19,574 bases of DNA from Lachnospiraceae bacterium UBA3826 (lineage in GTDB: Bacteria; Bacillota; Clostridia; Lachnospirales; Lachnospiraceae): assembly GCA_002393095.1 (NCBI GenBank), contig DGII01000020.1, forward strand, positions 1 through 19,574, given 5' to 3'. The notes beneath the pieces were generated by a model that made no database searches, was not told the origin of the DNA, and was given only the letters and a program-made list of their open reading frames with translations. Shown in pieces: positions 8,043-16,200 of this stretch (position 1 is its first letter; every line of letters begins with the position of its first letter). A program made the translations under genes and the position numbers.

Positions 8043-8733
8043 CGGGAATATACTTATAATTGAGGACGATTATGATATAAGTAATGGTTTACGTATTTTA
8101 CTTGAAAGAGAAGGTTATTTTATAGAAGAGGCCAATACCGGAGTAGAAGGAATTATAATTGCAAATAAAAACACTTTTGACTTAATTATCTTAGATATAA
8201 TGTTACCGGACATTTCTGGTATAGATGTATGCAAAGAAATACGTAAACAATCTTATGTTCCAATACTTTTTTTGACAGTAAGATCTACGGATTATGATAA
8301 ATATGAAGGACTTTCAGCAGGAGGAGATGACTATTTAGTAAAACCATTTTCTTTTTTGGAACTGAAAGCGAGGGTAAATGCACTTATCCGAAGGAATTCT
8401 TCGTATGCATATGAATCCTTAGAAGCCAGTGCTGAGGTATGGATAACAATAGGTAGCTTATCTGTAAATAAGTCGTTTAATAAGGTTAAAGCAGGTTCTA
8501 AAGATTTGTATCTGACAGAAAAAGAATATCAGATACTTCTTTTATTGATGCAAAATCCCGGACGTATATTTACGGCAGAGGAGATTTATACAACGATTTG
8601 GAATGAGATTTTTTTTGAATCAGCCATAAACACCGTTATGGTTCATATCAAGAATTTGCGCTCAAAAATGGATATGGTAGGTGAGAGAAAAAGAATAAGA
8701 ACTGTTTGGGGACAGGGATATTGTATTAGATAA
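8035..8733 (+). CDS. OmpR/PhoB-type response regulator
   Basis: A 232-residue regulator. The receiver domain (1-115) has the acidic pair in LIIEDDYD, phospho-acceptor Asp54 in LIILDIMLPD, Thr81 in FLTVR and Lys103 in LVKPFS. The C-terminal winged helix (about 135-230) has the OmpR-type segments LTEKEYQILLLLMQNPGRIF, the recognition-helix region AINTVMVHIKNLRSKM and the terminal wing TVWGQGYCIR. The start at 8035 is set by a strong GGAGAGGAG just upstream and overlaps the previous gene by 8 bp; the longer ORF from a TTG at 8008 is not needed. The histidine kinase follows after 22 nt. It probably binds the tandem repeat at 7397-7416. AT-rich, like its partners. Confidence 0.93.
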   Translation: MSDGNILIIEDDYDISNGLRILLEREGYFIEEANTGVEGIIIANKNTFDLIILDIMLPDISGIDVCKEIRKQSYVPILFLTVRSTDYDKYEGLSAGGDDYLVKPFSFLELKARVNALIRRNSSYAYESLEASAEVWITIGSLSVNKSFNKVKAGSKDLYLTEKEYQILLLLMQNPGRIFTAEEIYTTIWNEIFFESAINTVMVHIKNLRSKMDMVGERKRIRTVWGQGYCIR

Positions 8734-8755
8734 CCTGCCTGTAATCATATTTGTT

Positions 8756-9778
8756 ATGAAAAAAAGAGATTGTTATCATAAGTTAAACCAAAGGATTTTT
8801 TTTGAGATAATCATTGCAATTATTATAGCAATGATTATATTTACTATGCTTGACTTTGTAGGTGCTGATTTATTAAATAGATATTATAAGTCTGACGAAG
8901 AGAAAATCAACGCAGAGATTAATGAGGTGCTGTTGAATTATAATAACCTTCAGGAAGAGAATATAGAAGTAGAAAACCAATATGTACTAAGCTTACTGAA
9001 TAAAGTAAAGTCATACAAGTATCAGAGAATGATGGCAGTACTACTATCAGTAATAGTTGGATGCGTTTTTTTTTTAATAAGTAACAAGAATGAGTTGGAA
9101 AAATTACAAAAGCAGGTAACATATGCCCAATATAAGGAGGCTCAGGCCGTCAATCTAAAGAATACCTTAATTAGAGATATGTCTCATGACCTACATACAC
9201 CATTAACCGGATTAAAAGCTTATGCTGAGATTGTGAAAAATCAAAATGAAAATAGTAATACGAAAATATATATAGAGAAAATACTGCAAAAGGCTGATCA
9301 GATTCACGATATTTCAAATAGATTATTTGACTTGGCACTTTCATCTGATGAAATAATGCACTTAGAAAAACCTTTATATATAGAAGATGCAATTGGAGAT
9401 TATCTTTCAGAAATTTACGGTAGTTTAGTAGAGCAAAACTTTAAAGTCGATGTTGATAAGCTAAGATGGGAAATGGTCAAGGTTTCTGTTGATTCCAACT
9501 TTATTTCACGCATCATGGAAAACATTATTTCCAATATCTTGTCTTATGCAAATTCTCAGAAAATGATATATATAGAATCAAAATATGACAATAACTGTGT
9601 TGGCATTATTTTCAGTAACTATTTCAATAAAACCATAAAAGAAGTAAAATCAAATGGTGTTGGACTTGAAAGTGTTGCATTGATGATGAAAAAAATGGGT
9701 GGAAGAAGTGAAGTAAAAAAATCCATAAACAAATTCACTATAGAATTATGGTTTCCGATTATTTTCTCAGATGAATGA
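8756..9778 (+). CDS. Sensor histidine kinase with atypical ATP-binding domain
   Basis: A 340-residue membrane kinase that presumably phosphorylates the adjacent regulator. TM1 is at about 15-36, an extracytoplasmic loop at about 37-90 is rich in Glu and Asn, and TM2 is at about 92-109, followed by a short coiled-coil linker instead of a clear HAMP domain. The H-box is DMSHDLHTPLTGL with His144. The N-box MENIISNILSYA contains Asn256 and Asn260. The usual DxGxG box is not recognisable; after IIFSNYFN the sequence goes almost directly to NGVGLESV, resembling GHKL kinases with a shortened lid. The ribosome site is poor (no AGGAG before the ATG). No other partner regulator lies nearby. Confidence 0.87.
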   Translation: MKKRDCYHKLNQRIFFEIIIAIIIAMIIFTMLDFVGADLLNRYYKSDEEKINAEINEVLLNYNNLQEENIEVENQYVLSLLNKVKSYKYQRMMAVLLSVIVGCVFFLISNKNELEKLQKQVTYAQYKEAQAVNLKNTLIRDMSHDLHTPLTGLKAYAEIVKNQNENSNTKIYIEKILQKADQIHDISNRLFDLALSSDEIMHLEKPLYIEDAIGDYLSEIYGSLVEQNFKVDVDKLRWEMVKVSVDSNFISRIMENIISNILSYANSQKMIYIESKYDNNCVGIIFSNYFNKTIKEVKSNGVGLESVALMMKKMGGRSEVKKSINKFTIELWFPIIFSDE

Positions 9779-9869
9779 ATCAGAAATTGTCAGTATAGAC
9801 AGAGGAAAAACTTACACGCTATATATTGATATAGAGCATCTATATTGTTATGATGGAAAGAAAATGTAA
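9771..9869 (+). CDS. Possible 32-codon ORF after the kinase
   Basis: An ATG at 9771 overlaps the kinase stop in another frame and opens 32 codons ending at TAA (9867-9869), starting MNESEIVSIDRGK. The overlap would allow translational coupling, but there is no independent ribosome site and no family is recognised. It spans most of the kinase-mgtC gap, which also holds a 7-bp inverted repeat (9829-9845, ATATAGA/TCTATAT, 3-nt loop) with no T tract. It could be a gene remnant left at the cassette boundary, or chance. Confidence 0.2.
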   Translation: MNESEIVSIDRGKTYTLYIDIEHLYCYDGKKM

Positions 9870-9916
9870 CAAGAGCAATCAGTATATTATAGAATCAATA
9901 GACATGGAGATTAGCT

Positions 9917-10399
9917 ATGTTGGAAGAATTGAACAATTTTAGTAATATGGAGGAGATCATACATCTCATACGTATCGTGGCTGCGGCTCTGTGCGGATTA
10001 ATCATAGGATATAACAGAGAGAAGCATACCAAAGTCGCAGGTATCAAAGCGCATATGATGATATGTATGGCAGCGGCGCTCATGATGCTCATATCCAAGT
10101 ACGGCTTCAGGGATGTGATGGGTATAGAGGGCTTCAGCACCGACGTATCCCGTGTGGCAGCAGGTATCATTACAGGAGTAGGCATCTTGGGTGGTATAGT
10201 TATAGTACGTAATAATAAAGGCGCAGCATCAGGCATCAATACGGCAGCAGGATTGTGGGTCACTATAGGCGTAGGTATGGCACTCGGCGCCGGTATGTAT
10301 ATCTCAGCAATAGGGGTGGTGATAATAACCCTGATAGTACAGAGAATGCCGCATATATCAGGAGATGTGCATGAGGACCTACATGACATGGACAACTAG
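9917..10399 (+). CDS. MgtC/SapB family membrane protein (short form)
   Basis: A 160-residue membrane protein covering only the MgtC membrane domain; the C-terminal cytoplasmic domain of longer family members is absent. Family signatures are RIVAAALCGLIIGYNRE with the following KVAGIKAH (about 20-46), SRVAAGIITGVGILGGIVI (about 82-100) and INTAAGLWVTIGVGMALGAGMY (about 108-129). Four to five membrane segments are visible. Characterised MgtC proteins affect magnesium-limited growth and F-ATPase; the role of short clostridial forms is unclear. GGAG (9906-9909) lies 7 nt before the ATG. Composition returns to the ATA- and AGG-rich core style here. fumB follows after about 78 nt, so the gene sits between the two fumarase subunit genes. 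Confidence 0.88.
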   Translation: MLEELNNFSNMEEIIHLIRIVAAALCGLIIGYNREKHTKVAGIKAHMMICMAAALMMLISKYGFRDVMGIEGFSTDVSRVAAGIITGVGILGGIVIVRNNKGAASGINTAAGLWVTIGVGMALGAGMYISAIGVVIITLIVQRMPHISGDVHEDLHDMDN

Positions 10400-10477
10400 C
10401 CATATACTGAACACACAGAGCCGTGTTACAGACAAGCCACAGACATGCACAGGATAATGGAGATACGAAAGGAAGAA

Positions 10478-11023
10478 ATGGACAGACATATCAGCGCACC
10501 ATTGAAAAAAGAGGATATTGACACATTAAAAAGCGGAGATTATGTCTATATCTCCGGAACGATCTATGTAGCCAGAGATGCGGCACATAAGCGGATGGAT
10601 GAGCTGCTTGACGAAGGCAGGGAGTTGCCCATAGAGCTTAAGGATAATGTCATATACTATATGGGGCCGTCCCCCGCAAGAGAGGGCAGACCCATAGGAA
10701 GCGCAGGACCTACCACCGCAAGCCGTATGGATAAGTATACCCCAAGGCTTTTAGACCTTGGACTTAAGGGAATGATAGGCAAAGGCAAGAGATCTGCCGA
10801 GGTTAGGGAAGCAATTGTACGTAACGGCTGTGTATATTTTGCTGCGGTAGGCGGAGCGGGAGCGATATTATCCAAAGCGATAGTATCGTCAGAGGTGGTC
10901 GCCTATGAGGATTTGGGCACTGAGGCGATAAGGAAGCTGGAAGTAAAGGATTTTCCATGTATAGTCATAATAGATAAGGATGGTAACAACCTATACGAGA
11001 CGGCGATACAACAGTACAGTTGA
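10478..11023 (+). CDS. fumB: Class I fumarate hydratase, beta subunit
   Basis: The beta subunit (181 residues) of the 4Fe-4S fumarase, completing the enzyme begun by fumA at 6513. Family motifs run in order: SAPLKKEDIDTLKSGDYVYI, SGTIYVARDAAHKRM, YYMGPSPAREGRPIGSAGPT, SRMDKY, GMIGKGKRS and the final FPCIVIIDKDGNNLY. These residues build the substrate pocket facing the alpha-subunit cluster. The start at 10478 is chosen for the upstream AAAGGA and for agreement with the family N terminus; in-frame ATGs at 10445 and 10457 lack good sites. It is separated from fumA by the AT-rich cassette and mgtC. L-tartrate dehydratase beta is the alternative, less likely in this context. Confidence 0.92.
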   Translation: MDRHISAPLKKEDIDTLKSGDYVYISGTIYVARDAAHKRMDELLDEGRELPIELKDNVIYYMGPSPAREGRPIGSAGPTTASRMDKYTPRLLDLGLKGMIGKGKRSAEVREAIVRNGCVYFAAVGGAGAILSKAIVSSEVVAYEDLGTEAIRKLEVKDFPCIVIIDKDGNNLYETAIQQYS

Positions 11024-11026
11024 CAC

Positions 11027-11075
11027 GCAAGTACATCTCTGTACTTGCAAGCGGGTCTGTGTAACATCGTGTTAC
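11027..11075 (+). repeat. Two consecutive inverted repeats after fumB
   Basis: First, GCAAGTAC (11027-11034) pairs perfectly with GTACTTGC (11041-11048) across a 6-nt loop. Second, GTAACA (11061-11066) and TGTTAC (11070-11075) form a palindrome with a 3-bp centre. Neither is followed by a T tract, so a normal terminator is not supported. The second resembles the operator half-sites found 5' of the downstream tetR, but with a different spacer. Confidence 0.5.
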
Positions 11076-11127
11076 GGGAATAAGGCGGCAGATATACTGA
11101 CAGGGTCGGTAAGAAGGAGTAAGAGAT

Positions 11128-11589
11128 GGTGCATATGATGATAAGAGTGTGGATGTACTTAAGAGCTGCGGCATATGCTATGCAAGGACAGTGGAGTCAA
11201 CGAGGGATTTTCATATACCCAAGGACTGGCTCAGGCTGCCTGCGACCTGCCACCATGACGATCCGATGCTTATGGAGCTTACCGAGAAGTTCCTTAAGGA
11301 GAAGAAGTGGTGGGCTCCCATGCTGTTCTATGTATGGGGTCACAGCTATGAATTCGAGGATAAGGATAATTGGGATGTGATAGAGAGGTTTGCCAAGACC
11401 ATAAGCGGCAAGGAAGATATCTGGTACGCTACCAATATCGAAATCTATGATTACTGCAAAGCATACAGTGAACTAATATTCAGTGTGAAGATGGATGTAT
11501 GCTATAATCCCACGGCAACAGATGTATGGTTTGCCTATGATGATAAGGAGATATATGCTCCTGCGGGCAAGGAGGTCAGGCTTGCATAA
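11128..11589 (+). pseudogene. Polysaccharide deacetylase (NodB family) C-terminal remnant
   Basis: The frame ending at 11589 carries the C-terminal half of a NodB-type deacetylase: YARTVESTRDF, DWLRLPATCHHDDP, LFYVWGHSYEFE, NWDVIERFAKTI and DIWYATNIEIYDY. The N-terminal half, with the TFDDG-type metal and catalytic motif, is missing. Family-like sequence reaches back to about 11128 (GAYDDKSVDVLKSCGI), and an in-frame stop sits at 11110. A strong ribosome site (AAGGAG, about 11114-11119) and an ATG at 11126 remain, but that ATG reads the wrong frame. This looks like an internal deletion of roughly 110-120 codons that removed the catalytic core and shifted the frame. A 146-residue product could start at a GTG (11149) but would have no catalytic core. 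Confidence 0.8.
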
Positions 11590-11606
11590 AATATAAATAT
11601 TTGTTC

Positions 11607-11661
11607 TTGACAAAAAAATAAAAAAGTGATTAGATAACATTGTTATGTAACAGTGTTATCT
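11607..11661 (+). promoter_or_regulatory. Promoter and tandem operators of the second tetR gene
   Basis: TTGACA (11607-11612) is followed about 17 bp later by a plausible -10 (TTAGAT, 11630-11635). Immediately overlapping it are two abutting 13-bp palindromes of the form ATAACA-N-TGTTAT: 11634-11646 (perfect) and 11647-11659 (GTAACA first arm, one mismatch). Together they form a larger inverted repeat, 11632-11661, followed by a T-rich run, so a secondary role as a terminator for the upstream remnant is possible. The same motif precedes the ABC transporter at 12451-12463. Binding by the downstream TetR is inferred. Confidence 0.75.
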
Positions 11662-11701
11662 TTTTATTTGTAATGATACTGCATAATAGAGGACAGCGGA
11701 T

Positions 11702-12331
11702 ATGAACAGCGATACAGAGAATTATGCAAGGCGCGGACAGCTTATTGAGGCAGCCAAAGAAGAATTTCTTGAAAAGGGATACAATAAAGCATCCTTAAGG
11801 AGTATATGTGCCAAGGCGAATATGACTACGGGTGCGCTCTATTTTTTCTTTAAGAATAAGGAAGACCTTTTTGATGAGATAGTGTCGAAGCCCTTAGAGG
11901 AGCTCAAGGCGATCTTAGCCGAACACTTTGAAGAAGATAAGGAATTCATGACGAAGATCACCGATATATCCGAGGGTGACATCGACCACAGTGATATCTC
12001 GGATAAGATAGTCGACCATATATACAGCAATTATGACAGCTTCCTGCTGCTGTTGTCCGGATCGGAGAATACCGTATTCGAGAACTGTGTGGACGAATTC
12101 GTGGATCTGACAGAGAAGTCCTTCATACAGATGATGGATGAATCACTTAAGAGGATGCCGGGGTGTGAGATAGACAGATATATGTCGCATTGGCTGGCTC
12201 ATATTACGGTGGATGCCTTCATACATGAGATCAAACATGATAAAAATGTGGAGACTGCCAGAGTTAGGCTTCGCAATATAATGAATTATCTGGTGCACGG
12301 TTGGGTAACACTTACAATAGTTAAGAAATGA
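11702..12331 (+). CDS. TetR/AcrR family regulator of the adjacent ABC exporter
   Basis: A 209-residue TetR-family protein. The N-terminal domain contains LIEAAKEEFLEKGYNKASLR and the helix-turn-helix and following helix SICAKANMTTGALYFFFKNK (about 34-53). The C-terminal domain is acidic and helical, and its ligand is unknown. It is transcribed from the promoter at 11607-11635 and followed, after a 199-nt gap, by an ABC transporter operon whose upstream region contains the same operator motif. Autoregulation plus repression of the exporter is the simplest reading. The AAGAAATTC-type codon choices and ATA use match the core genes, not the AT-rich cassettes. Confidence 0.92.
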   Translation: MNSDTENYARRGQLIEAAKEEFLEKGYNKASLRSICAKANMTTGALYFFFKNKEDLFDEIVSKPLEELKAILAEHFEEDKEFMTKITDISEGDIDHSDISDKIVDHIYSNYDSFLLLLSGSENTVFENCVDEFVDLTEKSFIQMMDESLKRMPGCEIDRYMSHWLAHITVDAFIHEIKHDKNVETARVRLRNIMNYLVHGWVTLTIVKK

Positions 12332-12439
12332 TCGTATAAGAATAACCGCTTTTTGATACATAAGCCAAGGGTATCGGATGATACGGGCAGTGACGGAACA
12401 GGACAGGACATAACAGAGGTATCGGGAAGCGGTAAAAAC

Positions 12440-12463
12440 ATAACATTCACATAACAATGTTAT
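12440..12463 (+). promoter_or_regulatory. Operator upstream of the ABC transporter operon
   Basis: A perfect palindrome ATAACA-A-TGTTAT lies at 12451-12463, with an extra half-site ATAACA at 12440-12445, 11 bp upstream in register. It matches the operators before the TetR gene at 11634-11659. No confident -35/-10 pair was found here; TACAAT at about 12495 is a possible -10. The rest of the 12332-12530 gap shows only a short hairpin (GTTAG/CTAAC) and no gene. Confidence 0.7.
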
Positions 12464-12530
12464 GCGGTTAGCTGAAACTAACAACATATCAGGCATACAA
12501 TGAATTAAGGCATAAAGGAGATGGTAAAGT

Positions 12531-13232
12531 ATGTATCTTGAGATTAAGGATGTCAAGAAGAGCTATGGTCAGGACGGAAGCTATATTCAGGTGCTCAAGG
12601 GTGTCAATTCCGGAGTAGAGAGAGGACAGATGTGTGTGATTCAGGGGACATCAGGTTCCGGCAAGTCTACCCTTCTTAACTGTATCGGAGGCCTGGATGT
12701 GATGGACTCCGGTTCCATCAAAGTGGACGGAACGGAGGTGTTCGGCTTAAAGGGCGATGCACTGGCCAATTACAGAAGGGATAATCTCGGATTTATTTTC
12801 CAGTTCTATAATCTGGTTCCCAATCTGACCATCAGGGAGAATATTCAGGTATGTGAATATCTCACGGACGATCCTCTGGATATGGACGAGCTCATAGATG
12901 TGCTGGGGTTGACCGAGCATCAGAACAAATTCCCCTCTCAGTTATCCGGCGGACAGCAGCAGCGTTGCGCCATAGCGAGAGCTCTTATCAAGAATCCCAA
13001 GTTGCTTCTGTGTGATGAGCCGACGGGTGCGCTTGATTCCAAGACATCAAGAGATATCCTGATGCTTCTTGAGAAGATCAACGAACGCTACGGTACTACC
13101 ATGCTTATTGTGACACATAATAATTCCATCAAGAATATGGTGCATAAGGTCATATTCCTTAAGGACGGACTGGTTAAGACAGAGTACCTTAATGAGAAGA
13201 GGGTGCCGGCTTCAGAATTGGAGGATCTGTGA
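12531..13232 (+). CDS. ABC transporter ATP-binding protein (MacB/LolD-type)
   Basis: A 233-residue ATPase of the type paired with FtsX-family permeases. Visible motifs: Walker A GTSGSGKST (39-47), Q-loop FIFQFYNL (Gln91), signature LSGGQQQR (138-145), Walker B LLLCDEPTGALD (158-169) and switch His196 in IVTHN. AAGGAG lies 10 nt before the ATG. The stop overlaps the permease start (TGATG), so subunits are co-translated. It would power the large permease next door by ATP-driven conformational change at the cytoplasmic face. Regulation by the upstream TetR is supported by the shared operator. The cargo (peptide, lipid, antimicrobial) is not visible from sequence. Confidence 0.96.
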   Translation: MYLEIKDVKKSYGQDGSYIQVLKGVNSGVERGQMCVIQGTSGSGKSTLLNCIGGLDVMDSGSIKVDGTEVFGLKGDALANYRRDNLGFIFQFYNLVPNLTIRENIQVCEYLTDDPLDMDELIDVLGLTEHQNKFPSQLSGGQQQRCAIARALIKNPKLLLCDEPTGALDSKTSRDILMLLEKINERYGTTMLIVTHNNSIKNMVHKVIFLKDGLVKTEYLNEKRVPASELEDL

Positions 13233-16200
13233 TGAACAGGATACTACGAAGACGATTCCCCAGAGAGATAAGAGCCAACCTTTTCAGATATCTGTCTCTT
13301 CTTATACTCATAGCTTTCTGTATGTACATCATAATCGCTCTGATAGATGCGGCTGAGACTATCATTCAGGGTACGGAGGATGCTTGGGTGAAGACTCATG
13401 TGGAGGACGGACAGGTCACGGTCTTCACGCCTCTGACGGATTCACAGATAGGACAGATCGAAGATGCGGGTGTCACGATAGAGGAGCATATAAGCTTCGA
13501 GGAATTCCTGGATGACGGTTCGGTACTGAGGATATTCAGGAACAGGGACAAGATAGATACTCTGACACTTGATGAAGGAAGAGAAGCCAAAGCGGAGAAT
13601 GAGATCGTATTAGAGAAGAGATACAGTGAGGTGCACGAACTATCTGTTGGAGATGTGATCCGCATGGGAGGTCGGGATATCACGATCACGGGTATAGGCT
13701 CGACAGTTGATTATGATGCGGTCCTGCGTAAGTTCTCGGACACAGCCATAGACAGCAGATTGTTCGGAACCGCTTTCATGACGCCTGCCGGATATGATAT
13801 GCTTAAAAGCTCCGGAGATACGGCTACAGAAGACTTAACATACGCATTTGTTCTCAATGATACCATGAGCCCGGATGAGTTGAAGCAGATGATAAAGGAC
13901 TTTGAATTCGATTATAAGAAGGTCGGGGATAAGTACTATCGTGAGCTTCTGGACGATACATATGGGAAGAGAGACGAGATAGAGGATGGCATAAAGGAGC
14001 TTAAGGACGGCGTGGGCGAGCTTAAGGACGGAGTGAAGGAATTAAGAGACGGAACAGGTGATTTTAAGGACGGACTTAAGGAATTATATGATGGAAGCAT
14101 TGAATTAAGAGACGGAACGGGCGAACTTAAGGATGGAGTGAAAGAGCTTGCGGATGGAGTGGACGAGTTGTATGACGGTTCCATAGAGCTTAATGACGGA
14201 ACCAAGGATATGCAGGACGGAGCTCATGCGTACTGGGATGGTATTGGGGATCTGAAGCAGGGCATCAATGCCTTGGATGATGCCTTGGATGAACTTGAGA
14301 GCAATAACGGTGAGCTGACAGGCGGAGCCGAGAAGGTATTCGATGGAGTCCTCTCCATGGCGGAGGGGAATATTAATGATTCGATAGATAATATCAATTC
14401 AAGCGGGATGCTACCGTCCGGTTACAGTATCGAACATATCTCTCTTAGTCGAAGTAATTATGCGGAAGTGCTTAACGGTATGGCAGAACAGATGGGAGAG
14501 CTGGGGGCAGATACATCAAAGATCCAAGGTCTTCGTTCAAGCCTCGACGGTATAGCATCCTATGTGGAAGGAACTAAGAAGTATACCGATGCGGTTGGAC
14601 AGATTGCGAGCGGAGCCTGTGAGCTTAATGCCGGAGCCAATGGCGCTGTAGATGGAGCATATGCATTGGAACAGGGAGCAACTGCTCTCCATGACGGTAC
14701 TGTAGAGCTTGCGGACGGAGTGAATGAACTTAAGGACGGCACGGATGAGCTTAAGGATGGAGTGAATGAGCTCTATGACGGAGCAGGTGAGCTTGCGGAT
14801 GGAGCCAAGGAAGGCTACGACAGCAGTATAGAGCTTGATGACGGGGTAGCGGAGCTTGCGGATGGAGTGGATGAGCTCTATGACGGAGTGGATGAGCTTA
14901 AGGAGCAGTCTGATGAGATGCTCGATGAGATATTCTCCAAGGCTCCTGACAATATCACTTCCTTCGTATTAAAGGATGAGAATATACGAATAGGAGGAGC
15001 AGCCGGTGATGTAGAGATCAATAAGCAGGCAGGTGCAGTAGCAGGTGTCATAATCATCATTCTTTTTACATATGTACTGTCTGTCTTTGTCATACATCAG
15101 ATCCAGAACGAGAGCAGCGTGATAGGTACACTGTATGCCTTGGGTGTTAAGAAAAGGGATCTTGTCAGGCATTATATCACGATACCGACTATGATATCCC
15201 TTATAGGCGGACTTATAGGAGCCGCAGCAGGTTTTTCAAGATTCGGCTGTGAGTGGCAGATGGCAGACAGCTATAATTACTATTCGATACCCGTCTTTGA
15301 CAAGGTCATACCGGCCTACCTGATCATATATTCGGTAGTGATGCCTCCGGTAGTGTCACTTATAGTCAATACACTTGTGATCAATAAGCGCCTGTCTAAT
15401 ACTGCATTGTCTCTTATAAGGAATGAACAGAAGGCGGGAAAGGGCAAGAATATCAATCTCGGAAGACTCTCCTTCCTTAACAGGTTCAAGATAAGGCAGA
15501 TGTTAAGGGAGAAAAGGACGGCTTTCACCGTTATATTCGGAATGTTGATTTCACTGCTCATATTCATGCTCGGGATGGACTGTTATGTTCTGTGTGAAAG
15601 TGTGGGCAGGCTTAACAGCAAGGATACCAGATATGAGTATATGTATACCTACAAGTATCCCACCAAGGAAGTCCCTGAAGGCGGGGAGGCCTGCTATATC
15701 AATACGCTTAAAAAGTCTATGTACGGGTACAATCTGGACATAACGGTCATAGGAATAGATGATGATAATCCGTATTATGATGTTGAGACGGTCAAAGGGA
15801 AGAATAAGATAGTGGCAAGCGATGCCATCACAACAAGATATAAGGTAGGTATAGGGGATAAGATCATCTTCTCGGATAATGCCGAAGGGATAGATTATGC
15901 TTTTACGATAGCTGATGTGGTGCCTTATTCGGTCGGGCTGTCCGTGTTCATGGATATAGACAGCATGCGGGAGCTTTTTGGCGAAGAGGATGACTATTAC
16001 AATGTGGTCTTATCGGATCATGAGCTTGACATCGAACAGGGCAGACTGTATTCGACACTTACGAAGGAGGATGTGGATAAGGCGGCCAATATCTTCATAG
16101 ATCTTATGGCGCCGATGGTCGTTATGATGATAAGCGTATCGATAGTCATATTCTGTGTGGTGATGTACCTTATGATGGCTGTCATGATAGACAGATCCAG

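Noticed and set aside
7353..9916. Transposon or insertion sequence carrying the two-component cassette
   Set aside because: No transposase, terminal inverted repeats or clear target-site duplication; only short fortuitous matches at the two edges.
11126..11380. ORF of 84 codons with a good ribosome site at the start of the deacetylase remnant
   Set aside because: Its translation does not resemble any family, while the overlapping frame clearly encodes deacetylase sequence; the good start is a leftover of the original gene.
12143..12556. 137-codon minus-strand ORF across the tetR-ABC gap
   Set aside because: It lies antisense to the tetR end, the operator and the ABC start, and its protein is not recognisable.
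13936..14742. Minus-strand ORFs rich in Pro and Ser opposite the heptad repeats
   Set aside because: They arise because the 21-bp repeat has no stops on the other strand; they have no ribosome site or family match.
13976..14914. CRISPR or non-coding tandem array
   Set aside because: The 21-bp periodicity stays in one open frame and encodes heptads, so it is a protein repeat.
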